Source: Nonomuraea montanisoli (lineage in GTDB: Bacteria > Actinomycetota > Actinomycetes > Streptosporangiales > Streptosporangiaceae). From it: a DNA stretch of 64,000 nt. Positions 55,720 through 64,000 of this stretch are shown in pieces. The notes under the pieces were generated by a model. It saw only the letters and a program-made list of their open reading frames with translations. It had not been told where the DNA came from and did not search any database. The translations under genes were made by a program, and so were the position numbers. Position 1 is the stretch's first letter, and each line of letters opens with the position of its first letter. The stretch spans positions 248,001-312,000 of the forward strand of contig NZ_JABWGN010000007.1 in the NCBI RefSeq assembly GCF_013363975.1. Direction: 5' to 3'.

Positions 55720-56462
55720 CGGCCCCTGACCCCTCGGCGACGGCGCCCGCGCGCCCCGCCGGCCCGCCCGCGATCGAGGCCGTGGACCTCACCCGCCGCT
55801 ACGACCTCGACGGCGTGTCCGTCGAGGCGCTGCGCGGCGTGTCGCTCCGGATCGGCCAGGGCGAGTTCGCGGCCATCGTCGGGCCGTCGGGCTCCGGCAA
55901 GTCGACGCTCATGCACCTGCTCGGCTGCCTCGACCGCCCCACCTCCGGCGTGCTGCGGATCAACGGGGTGGAGATGTCCGGCCTGTCCGACACGCGGCTG
56001 GCGGAGCTGCGCAACCAGACGATCGGCTTCGTCTTCCAGTCCTTCCACCTGCTGGCCAGGACCACCGCCCTCGACAACGTCGCCCTGCCGCTCGTCTACC
56101 GGGGCGTCGGCCGGGCCGAGCGGCGCGAGCGCGCCAGGACGGCGCTGGAGTCGGTCGGGCTCGGCCACCGGATGGGGCACCGCCCGTCGCAGATGTCCGG
56201 CGGCGAGCAGCAGCGGGTCGCCATCGCCCGGGCGCTGGTCGGCGAGCCCAAGGTGCTGCTCGCCGACGAGCCGACGGGCAACCTCGACACGCGCAACGGC
56301 ACGGAGGTCATGGCGATCCTCGACCGGCTCAACGCCGAGCGCGGGGTCGCCGTCGTCCTGGTCACCCACGAGCCGGAGGTGGCCGCGCACGCCCGCCGGC
56401 AGATCCACGTACGCGACGGGCTCATCGAGCTGGACACAGGGGCGGCGGAGGGAAGGCCGTGA
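55716..56462 (+). CDS. MacB-type ABC transporter ATP-binding protein
   Basis: A 248-aa ATPase, LolD/MacB-like: Walker A GPSGSGKST, GFVFQSFHLLARTTALDNV (Q-loop), signature SGGEQQRVAIARAL, Walker B LLADEPTGNLD and switch His (VTHEPE). ATG overlaps the adaptor stop by 4 nt, and its own stop overlaps the permease start. Confidence 0.96.
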   Translation: MTAPDPSATAPARPAGPPAIEAVDLTRRYDLDGVSVEALRGVSLRIGQGEFAAIVGPSGSGKSTLMHLLGCLDRPTSGVLRINGVEMSGLSDTRLAELRNQTIGFVFQSFHLLARTTALDNVALPLVYRGVGRAERRERARTALESVGLGHRMGHRPSQMSGGEQQRVAIARALVGEPKVLLADEPTGNLDTRNGTEVMAILDRLNAERGVAVVLVTHEPEVAAHARRQIHVRDGLIELDTGAAEGRP

Positions 56463-57643
56463 GGGGGCGCGAGTCGTTCGTCATGGCGCTGGAGGCGCTG
56501 CGGGTCAACCGGCTGCGCAGCGCACTGACCATGCTCGGCGTCATCATCGGCGTGCTGGCCGTGGTCGTCCTCGTGTCGGTCGGCACGGGCGCGAAGGACG
56601 CCGTCGAGAAGCAGATCTCCGGCCTCGGCACCAACATCATCCTGGTCGTGCCCGGGCAGCTCACCGTGGGCGCCGCGCCGACGCAGAGCCGGCTGAGCCT
56701 GGCCGACGTGGCCTACGTGCGGCGCGTGGTGGGCGATCCGGCCAAGGTGACCGTGTCGCTCCAGTCGGGGGAGACCGTGCGGGTGGGCCGTACGGAGGCG
56801 TTCGTGACCATCATCGGCACCGACCAGAACCTCACGAACGTCTTCCAGCGGCCCCTCTCCAAGGGACGCCACCTGAGCGAGACCGACGTCGACACGCGGC
56901 GCCGCGTGGCCGTGCTCGGCGCCGAGGTGGCGGCGCGGATGTTCGGCGACGTGGACCCGGTGGGGCGGCAGGTCTCGATCGCCGGGGCGCGGTTCCGGGT
57001 GGTCGGCGTGTACGCCACGGTCGGGCAGACGTTCGGGCTCTCCCGCGACCAGGAGGTGCACGTGCCGGTGACGACGGCGCAGCGCATGCTCGGCGTCGAC
57101 CGGGTCAACGGGCTGGCCGTGGGCGCGTCGGGGCCGGAGGAGGTGGAGGCGCTGCAGGGCAGGGTGGTGGCCGCGCTCACCGAGCGGTACCCGGGCGAGA
57201 AGTTCTCCGCCGTCACCCAGACCCAGCTCCTCGGCACGATCGGCAGCGTGCTCGGCATGCTGACCGGCGTGCTGGCGGCCATCGCCGGGATCTCCCTGCT
57301 GGTGGGCGGGGTCGGCGTGTCCAACATCATGCTGGTCAGCGTGCGGGAGCGGACCAAGGAGATCGGGCTGCGCAAGGCGCTCGGGGCCCGGCAGCGTGAC
57401 GTGCTGGCCCAGTTCCTCATCGAGGCGGTGCTGCTGACCACGATCGGCGGCGTGATCGGCATCGTGCTGGGCGTGGGCGGGGCGGTGGCGATCCGGTCGT
57501 TCACGGAGGTCCCGGCGTCGATCACGTGGTGGTCGATCGCGCTGGCGTTCGGCGTGTCGGCCGTGGTGGGGGTGTTCTTCGGCGTGGCGCCGGCGCGGAG
57601 GGCAGGCCGCCTGGACCCCGTGGTCGCCCTCCGCGCCGAGTAG
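56459..57643 (+). CDS. MacB-type ABC transporter permease
   Basis: A 394-aa protein, with one N-terminal helix, a MacB_PCD periplasmic domain (residues about 45-260), and three C-terminal helices of the FtsX domain (ISLLVGGVGVSNIMLVSVRERTKEIGLRKALGARQRDV). GTG overlaps the ATPase stop (GTGA). Together with the two upstream genes it should export a peptide, macrolide or siderophore-like molecule. Confidence 0.95.
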   Translation: MRGRESFVMALEALRVNRLRSALTMLGVIIGVLAVVVLVSVGTGAKDAVEKQISGLGTNIILVVPGQLTVGAAPTQSRLSLADVAYVRRVVGDPAKVTVSLQSGETVRVGRTEAFVTIIGTDQNLTNVFQRPLSKGRHLSETDVDTRRRVAVLGAEVAARMFGDVDPVGRQVSIAGARFRVVGVYATVGQTFGLSRDQEVHVPVTTAQRMLGVDRVNGLAVGASGPEEVEALQGRVVAALTERYPGEKFSAVTQTQLLGTIGSVLGMLTGVLAAIAGISLLVGGVGVSNIMLVSVRERTKEIGLRKALGARQRDVLAQFLIEAVLLTTIGGVIGIVLGVGGAVAIRSFTEVPASITWWSIALAFGVSAVVGVFFGVAPARRAGRLDPVVALRAE

Positions 57644-57658
57644 CCGGGCACGCCCGGG

Positions 57659-58399
57659 TCAGGCGTCGCGGCGCAGGGTCAGGACGCAGGCGGCGGCCAG
57701 CGTGACGGCGATCCAGCCCAGGTAGACGGCGAACCCGCTCCACGGCCCGAGCGAGCTGGCCGGCGACGGGAACGCCACCTGCAGCCCGGCGTTGGAGGTG
57801 AACCAGTCGTTCACCGTCCTGCCCCACTGGCCGGGCAGCATCCGGGTGAGTTGCGGCAGCACGAGGATCAGCCCGATGGCCGCGACGAGGGCGCCGGGCG
57901 TGTGCCGGACCAGGGCGCCCAGCGCCAGCCCGAACAGGCCGCACGCGGTCAGGTAGAGCCCGGTGCCGGCGACGGCGCGCAGCACGCCGGGGTCGCCGAG
58001 CGAGGCCCCGCCGAGGATGGTCCGGCCGACGAGGAACGCGGCGAACGCGGCGGCCATGCAGACCGCCAGCGCCACCGCCGTGAACACCACGAGCTTGCCC
58101 GCGAGCAGCAGCAGCCGCCTGGGCACCGCCATGTACGACACCCGGATGGCGCCGGTGCGGTACTCGCCGGTGACGACCAGCGCGCCGAGCGCGGCGACGG
58201 CCAGCGCGGCGAAATTGGTTCCCATCAGGCTGATCTCGGCGACGTCGGACGGCTGCACCGGCCCCTGGTGGGAGTTCTTCACCGCGATCGACATCAGGGC
58301 GCCGAGCGCCAGCATGAGCAGCGCGGCGGTGCCGAGCGTCCACATGGTCGAGCGGACGGAGCACAGCTTGGTCCATTCCGAACGGATGATGTCGATCAC
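57659..58399 (-). CDS. ABC-2 type permease, partner of the interrupted ATPase
   Basis: A 246-aa membrane protein with six hydrophobic segments: a short cytoplasmic start (IIRSEWTKLCSVRST), then LGTAALLMLALGALMSI, FAALAVAALGALVVTGEY, RLLLLAGKLVVFTAVAL and others. GTG at 58399 overlaps the stop of the upstream ATPase gene (GTGA). Because that ATPase lacks its 5' end, this permease has probably lost its partner and native promoter. It converges with the MacB permease. Confidence 0.88.
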   Translation of the reverse strand: MIDIIRSEWTKLCSVRSTMWTLGTAALLMLALGALMSIAVKNSHQGPVQPSDVAEISLMGTNFAALAVAALGALVVTGEYRTGAIRVSYMAVPRRLLLLAGKLVVFTAVALAVCMAAAFAAFLVGRTILGGASLGDPGVLRAVAGTGLYLTACGLFGLALGALVRHTPGALVAAIGLILVLPQLTRMLPGQWGRTVNDWFTSNAGLQVAFPSPASSLGPWSGFAVYLGWIAVTLAAACVLTLRRDA

Positions 58400-59187
58400 G
58401 ACGAGTACTCCAGGCTGTCCTTGGTGAGCTCCATGTAGGCCGCCTCCAGCGAGGGCTGCACGAGCGTCAGCTCCTCCAGCGGCAGACCGGCGCGGGCGGT
58501 GAGCGCGCCGATCTCCAGCGGCGTCATCGCCGTCACGCGCAGGTGGTCCGGGTGCAGGTGGCCGACCTTGACCAGCTCGGCCACCTCGGCCAGCCGGGGC
58601 GAGCGCACCCGTACGTACGCCTGCGAGCTGCGCCCGATGAACTCCGCCACGCTCGTGTCGGCGATCAGCCGGCCCCTGCCGATGACGACGAGGTGGTCGG
58701 CGGTCTGTGCCATCTCGCTCATCAGGTGGCTGGAGACGAACACCGCGCGGCCCTCGGCGGCGAGCTCGCGCATGAACGTGCGGATCCACAGGATCCCGTC
58801 GGGGTCGAGCCCGTTGACCGGCTCGTCGAAGATGAGCACCTCGGGGTCGCCGAGGAGCGCGGCGGCGATGCCGAGCCGCTGGGACATGCCGAGGGAGAAC
58901 CCACCGATCCGCTTGCGGGCCACCTCGCGCAGCCCCACGGCCTCCAGCACCTCCATGACCCGGCCCGCCGGGATCGCGTTGCTCTGGGCGATGGCCAGCA
59001 GGTGGTCCCAGGCGCTGCGCCCGCCGTGGACGGCCTTGGCGTCCAGCAGCGCGCCCACCTTGCGCAGCGGGTGACGCAGGTCCCGGTACGGCACGCCGTC
59101 CACGAGGACCGACCCGCCGGTGGGGCGGTCGAGGCCGAGGATCATCCGCATGGTCGTCGACTTCACGGCTATCGGTTTGGGGCACAT
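58396..59187 (-). pseudogene. 5'-truncated ABC transporter ATPase gene (interrupted by an integrative element)
   Basis: From KSTTMRMILGLDRPTGG on, this is a normal ABC-2-type ATPase: signature FSLGMSQRLGIAAALLG, Walker B EVLIFDEPVNGLD, switch VSSHLMSEM. Upstream of the Lys of Walker A the sequence changes abruptly: instead of a GPNGAGKST preceded by about 35 conserved residues, there is only MCPKPIAVKST. The ATG at 59187 lies in element sequence. The remaining product lacks the beta core and most of the P-loop and should not bind ATP. The change occurs beside the integrase gene, so an insertion into the ATPase gene is the natural explanation. Confidence 0.87.
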
Positions 59188-59190
59188 AAT
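59155..59190. other. Probable att junction of the integrative element
   Basis: Left of about 59160-59166 the DNA encodes the ABC ATPase (codons for KSTTMRM on the minus strand, GTCGTCGACTT on plus); right of it the sequence does not match the ATPase and runs into the integrase leader 70 bp on. The exact core cannot be fixed without the other end or an empty site. Confidence 0.75.
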
Positions 59191-59235
59191 TGAGGTAGAA
59201 CCACCAAGAAGGCCCCCACCGAGGAGGTTCCGCCC

Positions 59236-60780
59236 ATGTCCCCCGCAGTCGCCGCCGTCGTGGACTACTGCCGGATCTCCTACGACAAGCGGGGAGACTC
59301 CGAAGGCGTCGAGACTCAGCACTTGGAGAACGTGGAGTCTGCGGAGGAGCTTTGCGAGGAGATCACGGGCACTTACGTGGACAACGATCTGTCTGCGTTC
59401 TCCGGTGTGGAGCGTCCCGAGTATCAGCGCTTGCTTGCCGACATGGCTGCGGACAAGGTTCGGCTGATCATCGTTCGGCACGCGGACCGGTTGCACCGTG
59501 ACGTGGAGGAGGTCACGCAGTTCATCAAGGTGGCGCGCGCCCACAAGGTGAAGCTGTACAGCGGCATGAAGGGGTCGTTCTACAACCTGGAGAAGGCCGC
59601 CGGGCGCAAGGAGCTGGTGGCCGACACGTTGAGCGCCAGCTACGAGAGCGACCACCGGGGCGAGCGTGTCAGCGACGCCCGCAAGCGTCAGGCCCGCAAC
59701 GGTGTCTACGGCGGTGGGATACGTCCCTATGGATGGGGCGTGGACACCGGTCGCGTCCGGTCGGTGTGCATCAACCCCAGGGCTCCGATCTCCGAGCGCC
59801 GCTATGAGGACCGGCCCGTGCTGGACATGACCCAGCACAACGAGGAGGAAGCGGCAGAGATCCAGCGGTGGGCCAAGGAGCTGTTGGCAGGCGTGCCGAC
59901 GGATCAGCTTCTTCGCGACCTGGCCAAGCGAGGGGTCAAGACCGCCAGCCAGAACGACGGGCGGAGTTTGAAGCGTCGCGGCAAGGTCATGGAGGCGCAG
60001 GGATGGAGCGCCCGGACGATCAAGCAGATCTTGACGCACCCGCGCACGTCGGGCCATGCCGTCCACCAAGGGAAGATCGTTCGTAGGGACGCCTACAAGC
60101 CGATCATCCCCGAGGACACGCGACAGGCGTTGATCACACTGTTCGCCGACCCGGCACGCAAGAAGAGCCCCGGCAACACGCCCCGGTGGTTGGGGTCGCT
60201 GATCGCGCTGTGTGACCGGTGCGACGACGGCACGGTCGCCACGGTGCGCAACAACAGCCGAGGTGAGCCGGTCTACCGGTGCCGCAGCAAGGGGCACTGT
60301 CTGGCCAAGGCCGAAGCGTTGGACGCCTACCTCGCGCGTGTTCTGGTCAAGCGGCTCTCGCGAGAGGACGTTCAAGATCTCCTCCCGGTGAACGTGGACG
60401 TGGACGTTGCCGCGTTGCGCGAGGAAATCGTGACCTTGAACCAGGCGAAGAAGAACGCGGCCCGCAAGTTCGCTCTCAACCAGTGGGACGAAGAGACCGC
60501 CGACGAGGTGATCACCACCGCGACAGCCCGCATCGCCGAGATTCGCGAGACCTTTAGGCAGGCGTCAGCCGACAGCCCGTTGGCTGAGTTCGCCGCATCC
60601 GACGACGCGCAACGCACATGGGACGGGCTGTCTCTCGGCAGGAAGCGGGAGATCTTGAAGCTACTGGTCACGGTCAAGCTCCTGCCGACAGACCGCCGCC
60701 GGAACGTGCCGGTGAAGGATTGCGTGATCATCACGCCGAACAAGCCGACCCCACCGCAGCCGGGCAGGCTGGCGGCGTAG
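59236..60780 (+). CDS. Large serine recombinase (integrase of the element)
   Basis: A 514-aa site-specific recombinase. Resolvase domain at residues 1-150: DYCRISYDKRGDSEGVE with catalytic Ser15, and ADRLHRD. Recombinase domain about 165-300 (GIRPYGWGVD, TIKQILTHPRTSG). A zinc ribbon (CDRCDDGT...RCRSKGHC) and a late coiled coil follow (EEIVTLNQAKKNAARKF). ATG at 59236 has GAGGAGG upstream. It lies next to the presumed att junction and should have inserted the element. Confidence 0.95.
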   Translation: MSPAVAAVVDYCRISYDKRGDSEGVETQHLENVESAEELCEEITGTYVDNDLSAFSGVERPEYQRLLADMAADKVRLIIVRHADRLHRDVEEVTQFIKVARAHKVKLYSGMKGSFYNLEKAAGRKELVADTLSASYESDHRGERVSDARKRQARNGVYGGGIRPYGWGVDTGRVRSVCINPRAPISERRYEDRPVLDMTQHNEEEAAEIQRWAKELLAGVPTDQLLRDLAKRGVKTASQNDGRSLKRRGKVMEAQGWSARTIKQILTHPRTSGHAVHQGKIVRRDAYKPIIPEDTRQALITLFADPARKKSPGNTPRWLGSLIALCDRCDDGTVATVRNNSRGEPVYRCRSKGHCLAKAEALDAYLARVLVKRLSREDVQDLLPVNVDVDVAALREEIVTLNQAKKNAARKFALNQWDEETADEVITTATARIAEIRETFRQASADSPLAEFAASDDAQRTWDGLSLGRKREILKLLVTVKLLPTDRRRNVPVKDCVIITPNKPTPPQPGRLAA

Positions 60781-60840
60781 CCGCGTGCGCCCCCGCCGGG
60801 CAGGTCATCCGGTGGGGGCGCGCCGTAGGGGCTGAGTCGG

Positions 60841-60984
60841 TTACCGCAGTAGCAGGGCAAGCCGCTCACGCTGGCTCTCGGTTAGCGGCGGCCAGGTGCG
60901 GACCATGGCGGTGATCTCCTCATCATCGCTTTGGGGCCGCTCATGCGCGTCTAACTGATCTTCCCGTCCGTCCGTCGAGTCCAT
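60841..60984 (-). CDS. Small acidic protein of the element
   Basis: A 47-aa protein (MDSTDGREDQLDAHERPQS..., ending EITAMVRTWPPLTESQRERLALLLR). The C-terminal PPLTESQRERLALLL is a motif I associate with small proteins of actinomycete integrative elements, but this is from memory. The frame is open 13 codons further up. Converges with the integrase. Role unknown; a directionality factor is possible but unsupported. Confidence 0.55.
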   Translation of the reverse strand: MDSTDGREDQLDAHERPQSDDEEITAMVRTWPPLTESQRERLALLLR

Positions 60985-61285
60985 TCCTGCCGCCTCACCC
61001 GATCGGGCAGGCCAGCGCCGCAACGACAGTGCGCGATGTGATCAGCGCACGCTGACGCCGGGGCATGACCGCCCGCATGATCGTTTAATGGGGTGCTGTC
61101 TGGCAGCGGCCGGGCGGCCCACCCACCCGCCCATGGCGCGGTGCTTGATCGCCGTAGGTCAGGTGCAGGTGGACTGCCGGGGAAGAAGGGCCAACCCCTA
61201 ACAGCCAAGAACTTGAAGTGGTGCCTTCGGCGCGTTTTGCCTGGTGGCGGCCCTCGCCGCACGTGCCGGCCGAAGTAGCGCCGAT
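60985..61285. other. Spacer between the small protein and rep
   Basis: 300 bp without a convincing gene. In AICEs an excisionase is often located here; I cannot find one in any frame. Confidence 0.35.
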
Positions 61286-62746
61286 CTACTCTGTGAGCCC
61301 GAGTCGCCAGGCTTCGCGCGCTTGGCGATGCTCACGGCCGAGCACTTCGGCCAACACTCGATCGCCCAGGGTGTGATAGCCGATGCCCGTGACCCGCCAG
61401 TCGCCCACCATGACCGTCGCCATGCCGCTATTGCCCTCATCGCGCTGTGCCCAGGGGTCGCGTTCGCGTGCCCGCCTAGCCAGCCGCCAGGCGCGGCGTG
61501 CCTCCCGGAGCGCGGCGAAGGTGGTCGAATAGCGGCGGCTCTTGGAGGTCACATGGCCACGGAAGCCAAGCGTGTGCACATGCCGCGCCAGTCGCAGCGC
61601 ACGGCAGGTGCCCAAGCGTGCCAGTCTGCGCACCGTCTGCGTGAGCGCGGCGACGTGCGCCGGGAGCGCACGGCCCTCTTCCAAGTCGCGCTCGTCGGCA
61701 CGTGGCCGGGACGCCGGGAGACCGCTCACGCTGTCGGAGACCGTTTTGGTGGCGTACTTGGCCAGGTACCCGGCCACCCGCGCCCGGTCGATCTCACGAG
61801 GTTGCACCGGCCGAACGTCAAGTTGAGTGCCCCAGCGTGCCACCGCCGCCGTCCGTCCATCGACCACGGGAAGCGGGACGCTGACCCGGTGCGCCGCGTA
61901 CGCCAGTGCCGCCGTGAGCAGGTCCACACCCGCCCAAGCCGGAGGCGGGGCGAGTTGATCCGGGCAGTCGGGGTTGACGCCGTCCAGGCGGGCCAGCACA
62001 TGCAGGTGGACCACGCCACGCTTCTGGAATTCGGCCACTTTCGCGTAGGAGAGGCGTAGCAGCTCACGGATTTTGCGCACCGTCACCGGCTGCCCGCCAA
62101 CGCTCGGCGCGAGTGCCGCCAGCGCGCGATAGACGTAGATCACCGTGCGCCGCCACAACTCCCCGACATGCGCGTTCCACAGCACCAGTCCGGCCAGGTC
62201 CGCGCAGTCCTCACACAAAGGAGCCCCGACCATGCCATCGCCGGGGCTGTGGCGCGCGTCGCACCATAGCGGCCTACCGTGCTCGCAGGTCCTCCTACCG
62301 CGTCGGCCGCCTCTGGCAGTCCGGCACACCTTCCCGTCGCGGGCGGCGTGCACGGTTCCGAAGCTGGGAGCGGTGAACGTGGCCAGCACCATCGGATGCG
62401 GAAGCCGATCGTCTGTGTCGCCGTCGTCGCTGCCGTTCTCGGCGGGGGTCACGCCCCCGGCGAACACGTGCCAGGCATCGGCCCGGTAGCGCGCCGCGCA
62501 CGGCGGACAGACGCTCTCGCGGCGATCCTTGCAGGCCACCAGCAGCACCCCGCCCGGCTCCTCCAGGCTGGAGTAGGTGGCGTCGATCTCACCCGTCGCC
62601 GCGTTGACCGTCATCGCCGAGCCGATCAGCCGCACCGGTCGCACGCAGTGCCCAGCACGTTCCACTTGGGCTGTCCAACGCCGGTAGTGATCATCATCAG
62701 CCATGCGGGCGATCATCTGCCCGAGTACCGTCTGAGTCCTCATCAT
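61286..62746 (-). CDS. RepSA-like replication initiator
   Basis: A 486-aa protein of the RepSA family of actinomycete integrative and conjugative elements. Visible: CPPCAARYRADAWHVFAGG (CxxC), CEHGRPLWCDARHS, CEDCADLAG, FQKRGVVHLHVLARLDG (His-x-His, metal site of rolling-circle initiators), and VAGYLAKYATK. ATG at 62746 has GGAG 7 nt upstream; the frame runs to 62794. Suggests the element replicates autonomously by rolling circle after excision. Confidence 0.88.
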   Translation of the reverse strand: MMRTQTVLGQMIARMADDDHYRRWTAQVERAGHCVRPVRLIGSAMTVNAATGEIDATYSSLEEPGGVLLVACKDRRESVCPPCAARYRADAWHVFAGGVTPAENGSDDGDTDDRLPHPMVLATFTAPSFGTVHAARDGKVCRTARGGRRGRRTCEHGRPLWCDARHSPGDGMVGAPLCEDCADLAGLVLWNAHVGELWRRTVIYVYRALAALAPSVGGQPVTVRKIRELLRLSYAKVAEFQKRGVVHLHVLARLDGVNPDCPDQLAPPPAWAGVDLLTAALAYAAHRVSVPLPVVDGRTAAVARWGTQLDVRPVQPREIDRARVAGYLAKYATKTVSDSVSGLPASRPRADERDLEEGRALPAHVAALTQTVRRLARLGTCRALRLARHVHTLGFRGHVTSKSRRYSTTFAALREARRAWRLARRARERDPWAQRDEGNSGMATVMVGDWRVTGIGYHTLGDRVLAEVLGREHRQAREAWRLGLTE

Positions 62747-62877
62747 CTGACATCTCCGTCTCACCGGCCATTCCGGCCGGGAGGCGGTCCCCACATCCGC
62801 CCCCGGGTTATGCTCTAGGCCCTTGATCGCCCGGACCCCTCATGTCCGGTCAGTCGTGGCCCCTTGGTGCTGGCTGG

Positions 62878-63126
62878 TCAGCCGCCCGCCCTGATCGGCT
62901 CCCACCGATCCAGCACCGCTTGCCGCAGGGTGGCCAGGTCGTCCGGGCCATCCAGCAACGTCACCCCGAGCCCGCCGCACTGCCACGGCGAGTGCACGAA
63001 CGCCCGAAGGGTGTCTTCCAGTTGCCGTTCGCCGCTGGCCTTGAGCCAGCTCACGAACCGCTCGGCCGCGTAGGCGTCGCCGATCTCCACTGGAGTGAAC
63101 TCTTCGTTGGCGATCCACGCCTTCAC
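62878..63126 (-). CDS. Small protein upstream of rep
   Basis: An 82-aa protein: VKAWIANEEFTPVEIGDAYAA, then ERFVSWLKASGERQLEDTLRAFV, then DLATLRQAVLDRW. GTG at 63126 with GGAG upstream. No recognised domain. Same orientation as rep and presumably in its operon. Confidence 0.7.
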   Translation of the reverse strand: MKAWIANEEFTPVEIGDAYAAERFVSWLKASGERQLEDTLRAFVHSPWQCGGLGVTLLDGPDDLATLRQAVLDRWEPIRAGG

Positions 63127-63374
63127 TGTTGTGCTCCTTTCCCGGGTGTCGGTGTCGCGGGTGATCCCCGTATCGCCCGCGACCTGTACTCCGGGGGTGA
63201 GGCTCCCCGTCTTACGTGGTGACCGTCCTGGGGGGACGGGATTGTCAGATAGTGGTTGTACGGCGCTCGGCACTGCCGGGTTCAACCGTTCGCCACCTTT
63301 TTCGGTGAAAATGTCGGTTTCCGGAAAGCTGCCCGGACCGTTCCACTCCCGGGCAGCCTCCCATCAGCGGCGGG

Positions 63375-63755
63375 TCAGAGGACCCGGACGCAGGTGGCGG
63401 GCACGTAGCCGAACGGGCTCCCGATGAGGCTCACCCGGCCGGAGCGGACCTTGTACCAGTCCGCGCCCCGCAGCCCGCACTTGCTCGGGTAGCTGTTGGC
63501 CCCGCTGCCGCGCACGAACTCGCACGTGCTGAGGATCGTTCCGCGCGGCACGCTGCGCACCACCAGCCCGTTGACGAACGGGAAGTCACGGATCGCGATC
63601 TTGCTGCCGATGACCTGGAGGCTCCGGCACGCCGCCCCCTGCCGGACGTCGCCCCGCGTGACGCTCTGCGCGCTGACGGGGGTTGCCGACAGGGGCAGCG
63701 CCGCCAGGCTGGCGGTGGTGACGACGGTGGCGAGCAGCGTGAACAGCTTGGACAT
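63375..63755 (-). CDS. Secreted SH3-like protein carried by the element
   Basis: A 126-aa protein with a clear signal peptide (MSKLFTLLATVVTTASLAALPLSATPVSAQ, cut after SAQ) and a small beta-rich domain with RDFPFVNGLVVRSVPRGTILSTCEFV, DWYKVRSGRVSLIGSPFGYVPATCVRVL: a bacterial SH3-like pattern and four Cys. ATG with AAGGAG upstream. Not a standard AICE backbone gene, so likely cargo or a cell-surface/exclusion factor. Confidence 0.8.
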   Translation of the reverse strand: MSKLFTLLATVVTTASLAALPLSATPVSAQSVTRGDVRQGAACRSLQVIGSKIAIRDFPFVNGLVVRSVPRGTILSTCEFVRGSGANSYPSKCGLRGADWYKVRSGRVSLIGSPFGYVPATCVRVL

Positions 63756-63819
63756 GATCTCTCCTTGGATTGTTGGTTGAGCAGGGTCGTTGATTGAGCA
63801 GGTGTTGCGGGGGACCGCT

Positions 63820-64000
63820 CTAGCGGTCGATCCAGTGCACGGCGTTGGTGGCGCGCAGCTCCGCCGCGTAGGCCGCCAGGTCCGACAGTTGCCCGTCGCT
63901 GAGGTAGAAGCCCTTCTGACGGACCGGCCCGGCCGAGCCCGCCAGCAGGTAGCCGACGCCGGCCGCGCCCAGGGGGATGGTCGAGGCGTCCACGCCCCGG
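63820..64000 (-). CDS. C-terminus of an FtsK/SpoIIIE-type transfer protein, partial
   Basis: The frame runs off the right edge. The visible 59 residues (STIPLGAAGVGYLLAGSAGPVRQKGFYLSDGQLSDLAAYA) match the C-terminal end of the TraB/TraSA-like DNA translocases of AICEs. These move double-stranded DNA between mycelia. With the integrase and rep this identifies the element type. Confidence 0.7.
   Translation of the reverse strand, partial: RGVDASTIPLGAAGVGYLLAGSAGPVRQKGFYLSDGQLSDLAAYAAELRATNAVHWIDR

Noticed and set aside
59187..59236. Promoter elements for the integrase
   Set aside because: A CATAAT-like word is visible near 59185, but there is no matching -35 at the right distance, so I did not annotate it.
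58396..60375. 659-aa minus-strand ORF joining the ABC ATPase to upstream sequence
   Set aside because: The N-terminal 390 codons are antisense to the serine recombinase; the family match begins only at KSTTMRM.
60951..61262. 103-aa minus ORF as an excisionase candidate
   Set aside because: Pro/Arg-rich with no helix-turn-helix and no ribosome site.

Overview
The window comes from a high-GC, Streptomyces-like actinomycete chromosome, most likely a member of the Streptosporangiales such as a Nonomuraea relative. The taxonomic call is an inference. It rests on very high GC, the order helicase / bldG / anti-sigma kinase / hppA known from Streptomyces, an HspR-controlled dnaK operon with HAIR operators, XRE-DUF5753 plus DUF397 and DUF6082 genes, and an actinomycete-type integrative element.

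Layout. 1-5780: a Tad/Flp-type pilus locus (tadA end, tadB, tadC, a DUF4244 pilin-like protein, two TadE-like proteins) with unusually long repeat-bearing spacers. 5928-9841: a DEAD-box helicase with a long low-complexity insert, divergent from bldG and its partner kinase. 9842-12044: a gene-free spacer with a 38-bp tandem array. 12045-20717: hppA, a 37-aa membrane peptide, a SixA phosphatase, a FUSC membrane protein, serB, queA and an SDR. 20832-30032: a two-component pair, an ABC ATPase, a TauE/SafE exporter, an NmrA-like protein, a DUF2231-Rieske protein, an HD hydrolase and a molybdopterin oxidoreductase. 30172-33589: an accessory patch with two transfer-associated-looking small genes, an XRE/DUF397 pair with a candidate operator cluster, and DUF6082. 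33672-43540: an MFS pump with a divergent regulator, a CapA-like lipoprotein, an epoxide hydrolase-SDR fusion, TetR, a broken monooxygenase, a quinone-reductase-like enzyme, small conserved genes, and tenA under a TPP riboswitch. 43563-44954: a low-complexity secreted protein and three minisatellites. 45028-51791: clpB-hspR-dnaJ-grpE-dnaK with promoter and two HAIR sites. 51895-58399: a lipoprotein, proline dehydrogenase, proC, a MacAB-like export operon and an ABC-2 permease.

59160-64000: the left end of an integrative element (AICE-like). Its large serine recombinase lies directly beside an ABC ATPase gene that is cut off within its Walker A codons, so the element has apparently inserted there and removed the 5' end of the ATPase gene. 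Behind the integrase come a small protein, a RepSA-type replication initiator, another small protein, a secreted protein and the C-terminus of an FtsK-type transfer translocase. The other end lies beyond the window.

A recurring theme is expansion of short tandem repeats, both in spacers and inside genes (helicase, FUSC protein, histidine kinase, Pro-rich protein, Ser/Arg-rich secreted protein). No tRNA, rRNA, CRISPR array or IS transposase was recognised.
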